Shown piece after piece: positions 62,084 through 64,000 of a stretch of 64,000 nt of DNA. The translations under genes and the position numbers were made by a program. Origin of the DNA: Methanosarcina acetivorans C2A (lineage in GTDB: Archaea; Halobacteriota; Methanosarcinia; Methanosarcinales; Methanosarcinaceae). The notes under the pieces were generated by a model. That model made no database searches, was not told where the DNA came from, and was given only the letters and a program-made list of their open reading frames with translations. Positions within the stretch are counted from its first letter, which is position 1. Each line of letters opens with the position of its first letter. The stretch spans positions 5,332,001 through 5,396,000 of the forward strand of contig NC_003552.1 of NCBI RefSeq assembly GCF_000007345.1, written 5' to 3'.

Positions 62084-62869
62084 ATGAAAATATCACTTAT
62101 TGACCTGGCGTTTCTATCTGAAAAAAGGAAGGATTTGTTGCTCCTTCTGGAAGAAGGGCCCAAGACAGGCGACGAAATAAAAACGGCCCTTAACGTAAAC
62201 TCGACTTCGATTATGCCCCAGATAAAGAAGTTAAAGGAAGGGCGTCTGATCGTTCAGGATGAAAAAAGTGCCTACAAGCTCTCGGACATGGGAGAAATAG
62301 TTGTCGAGAAGATGGAGCCTCTGCTGGACACGGTCAGGGTCTTTGAGGAAAACTACGATTACTGGATTAACCACGACTTTAGTGCAATTCCCGAGCACCT
62401 TCTTAACCGGATTGACGAACTAGGGAATTACTTCATGCTTGAAGCCGACCTTAACCGGCTTTTTGAGGTTCCCGAGGACTTTAGAAAGAACCTTCTTGAG
62501 TCAAAACATATAAAAATGTTCCTTTCATACTTCAATCCCCTCCATATTGAACTCTATGCCGAGATAGTACGAAAAGAAGCGGAAATGTCCCTTATCCTGA
62601 CAAAACCGGTCTTTGACAGAATGAAAAATGATTATTTTGAAGACCTGAAAATGCTTGTGGAATCAAAGAACACGGAAGTATATATCTGCGACAAAAATGT
62701 GACGCTTAAAGACGTCGTAACGGAACGCTTCTGCTCTCTTGTACTCTTTGATAAAAAAGGAAAGTTTGACCATCAGCGCTTGATGAGCTTCGATGAAAGC
62801 GCACTAAAATGGTGCGAAGAGCTCTTTTTATATTATAAAGATATGTCCAGGCGGCTGGACAAAATATAA
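62084..62869 (+). CDS. Winged-helix regulator of the FilR1/Msr type
   Basis: A 261-residue transcription factor. Residues about 8-75 form an ArsR-like winged helix (EKRKDLLLLLEEGPKTGDEIKTALNVNSTSIMPQIKKLKEGRLI in pieces). Residues about 130-255 match the FilR1 middle domain (DUF1724), with NPLHIELYAEIVRKEAEMSLILTKPVFDRM. In Methanosarcina, related Msr proteins control methanol- and methyl-sulfide-specific methyltransferase genes. The target here is unknown; the MtaA-like gene of this window is 26 kb away. ATG at 62084 follows GGAGATGGAATGAA. Confidence 0.88.
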   Translation: MKISLIDLAFLSEKRKDLLLLLEEGPKTGDEIKTALNVNSTSIMPQIKKLKEGRLIVQDEKSAYKLSDMGEIVVEKMEPLLDTVRVFEENYDYWINHDFSAIPEHLLNRIDELGNYFMLEADLNRLFEVPEDFRKNLLESKHIKMFLSYFNPLHIELYAEIVRKEAEMSLILTKPVFDRMKNDYFEDLKMLVESKNTEVYICDKNVTLKDVVTERFCSLVLFDKKGKFDHQRLMSFDESALKWCEELFLYYKDMSRRLDKI

Positions 62870-63127
62870 TTTTCCACAGGTAGTGCAAGCACATGTTTAA
62901 GACAGAGGCGGCATCTGTTTAAAACATAAGACTTTAGCCGGATAGACGAAATCGAATCTGGATGAAAACGGGAATGGGGGATACTCAACTCGAAATAGAA
63001 AAATGTCTTTCCGACCGCAATAATTTTCCAATGTTGGTTTACTTTCCCTAATTTTTTATTTTCTCCAGATTTTAAAGCTCTTTAGATTGAAAATATGGTT
63101 TCCGATCGCGGTTCTGTACCCTTCCCT

Positions 63128-63499
63128 TTATTCTCCCAGATATTTATCGATCAGGGATCTGAACCTGTGGATGTCTATGGGTTTTGAGATATAATCCACG
63201 CATCCCATTTCGATAAAGTGTTCTTCGCTTCCTTTCATGGCATGGGCTGTGACAGCTATCACAGGAATATCCGCAGTCGCAGGGTTCTTTTTTATTCTGT
63301 CCAGAACCTCAAGCCCGTCCATTTTAGGAAGTTGCATATCGAGGAGGATAATATCGAACTTTTTCTCAGCAAGGCGCTCAAGAGCCTTTATCCCGTCCTC
63401 TGCTTCGGTTACACGGTGTCCGTAAAACTCCAGAAGGTCCAGGATCAATTCCATGTTCATAGGGTTATCTTCGACAATAAGAATTTCTTTCATCTTCAC
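63128..63499 (-). CDS. Stand-alone response-regulator receiver protein
   Basis: CheY-like receiver of 123 residues. Acidic pocket at Glu10/Asp11, phosphoacceptor Asp54 in IILLDMQLPKMDG, and Lys106 in DYISKPID; Thr in AVTAHAM is the switch residue. No output domain. It begins within the last 35 bases of the upstream hybrid-kinase-like gene, on the same strand, so the two are coupled and the protein probably receives phosphate from that system. Confidence 0.93.
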   Translation of the reverse strand: MKMKEILIVEDNPMNMELILDLLEFYGHRVTEAEDGIKALERLAEKKFDIILLDMQLPKMDGLEVLDRIKKNPATADIPVIAVTAHAMKGSEEHFIEMGCVDYISKPIDIHRFRSLIDKYLGE

Positions 63500-64000
63500 G
63501 CCTCTTCAGCATAGCTAATTGTTTTATCCTATTAATTAACTCTTTTCTTCCGAAAGTGCCCTTTTTCATAATAGAAATAAGATGACCCTTAAGTTCGCCG
63601 TTCAGTTTTTCAATATTCTTCTCGGTAAACTCGCCTGCAGTACAGACAATTAAAGGAATATCTTTTGTCTGTTCCCCGTCTCTCAGACGGGAAATGATCT
63701 CAAATCCACTTATCTCCGGCATCAGCAGGTCGAGGATGAGGATATCCGGCTGCTGCTCGGAAAAGAGCTTGTCCAGACCTGCCTGCCCACTGTAAGCCTT
63801 TACTATCTCAAAGCCCTCGGATTCAATCATTGAACTCAGCAGTTCCACCGCGTTCTCATCGTCGTCAATGATAAGAACCTTTGGTTCGTCGAAACTGAAC
63901 TTACCTGTGATTTCTCTTAAGGAGTCCAGTAGTTCGACTCTTCTTACCGGTTTTGTAAAGGAATAAGTTGCCCCGAGGGCAACTCCCAGCTCGTTGTTAT
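63465..64000 (-). CDS. C-terminal part of a protein with tandem receiver domains (hybrid kinase or multi-receiver), cut by window edge
   Basis: The frame is open to the window edge (64000). The visible part starts with the end of one receiver (LGATYSFTKPVRRVELLDSL, with the conserved Lys-Pro) and then a full second receiver: VLIIDDDENAVELLSSM, phosphoacceptor Asp in ILILDLLMPEISG, and the switch residue in LIVCTAG. The conserved Lys seems to lie in IMKKGTFGRKEL. A histidine kinase probably lies upstream outside the window. An internal GTG at 63848 is not a real start. It overlaps the stand-alone receiver gene. Confidence 0.85.
   Translation of the reverse strand, partial: NNELGVALGATYSFTKPVRRVELLDSLREITGKFSFDEPKVLIIDDDENAVELLSSMIESEGFEIVKAYSGQAGLDKLFSEQQPDILILDLLMPEISGFEIISRLRDGEQTKDIPLIVCTAGEFTEKNIEKLNGELKGHLISIMKKGTFGRKELINRIKQLAMLKRREDERNSYCRR

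Noticed and set aside
61663-62163. Phe/Leu-rich minus-strand frame resembling a membrane protein
   Set aside because: It is the antisense reading of a purine-rich low-complexity tract and overlaps two real genes.

Overview
The window comes from a methanogenic archaeon of the genus Methanosarcina. The evidence is archaeal TBP, archaeal-style TATA promoters, an MtaA/MtbA-type methylcobamide:CoM methyltransferase homologue, a FilR1/Msr-type regulator, a DUF2111-PAS sensor and long AT-rich intergenic regions full of small repeats. The species cannot be fixed from the sequence alone.

Layout. 1-8.4 kb (minus strand): a truncated family 2 glycosyltransferase, TATA-binding protein, and the condensin operon (coiled-coil protein, SMC, ScpA, ScpB). 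8.4-10.2 kb is almost gene-free. 10.2-13.6 kb: an iron unit (DtxR-FeoA fusion regulator, FeoB) with a palindromic operator on its predicted start site, then a GNAT acetyltransferase and tRNA-Arg(CCT). 14.2-17.8 kb: a biotin ECF importer (BioY, two ATPases, EcfT) behind a BirA-type operator. 18-20 kb: a small inverted-repeat element, an ArsR repressor with a palindromic operator, and a cysteine-rich PF03773 metal(loid) permease. 20-24 kb: a PspC protein, a methyltransferase, the remains of an ABC drug exporter, tRNA-Arg(TCT) and IlvE. 24-31 kb: a MoeA-PBP fusion, a small conserved-looking protein, a DRG GTPase, and a methyltransferase/ATP-grasp fusion.

31-39 kb is an accessory, decaying region. 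It holds a frameshifted anion permease, HicB-type antitoxin genes and remnants, an alkaline phosphatase with a second decayed copy, an MtaA-like methyltransferase, a HicB gene interrupted by an in-frame TAG (the pyrrolysine codon in this genus), three copies of a roughly 200-bp element that looks like a structured RNA gene with its own promoter, tRNA-Gln(TTG), and a frameshifted flavoprotein. 39-44 kb: a membrane-anchored winged-helix regulator, a secreted protein and an ABC exporter with a NEW3-domain surface protein. 44-52.6 kb: a PAS/GAF sensor, a beta-helix surface protein coupled to a secreted B12-binding-fold protein that ends in CxxCH, four tandem 69-bp repeats, a NatAB-like exporter and a RibD-type reductase.

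53.3-60.6 kb is the most striking system. It is a six-gene operon for a complex related to group 4 [NiFe] hydrogenases and complex I, with four membrane subunits and two peripheral subunits. Both [NiFe] cysteine pairs of the large subunit and all four iron-sulfur ligands of the small subunit are replaced. The membrane arm looks intact while the redox centres are gone. A methyltransferase, an Msr-type regulator and two-component receivers close the window.
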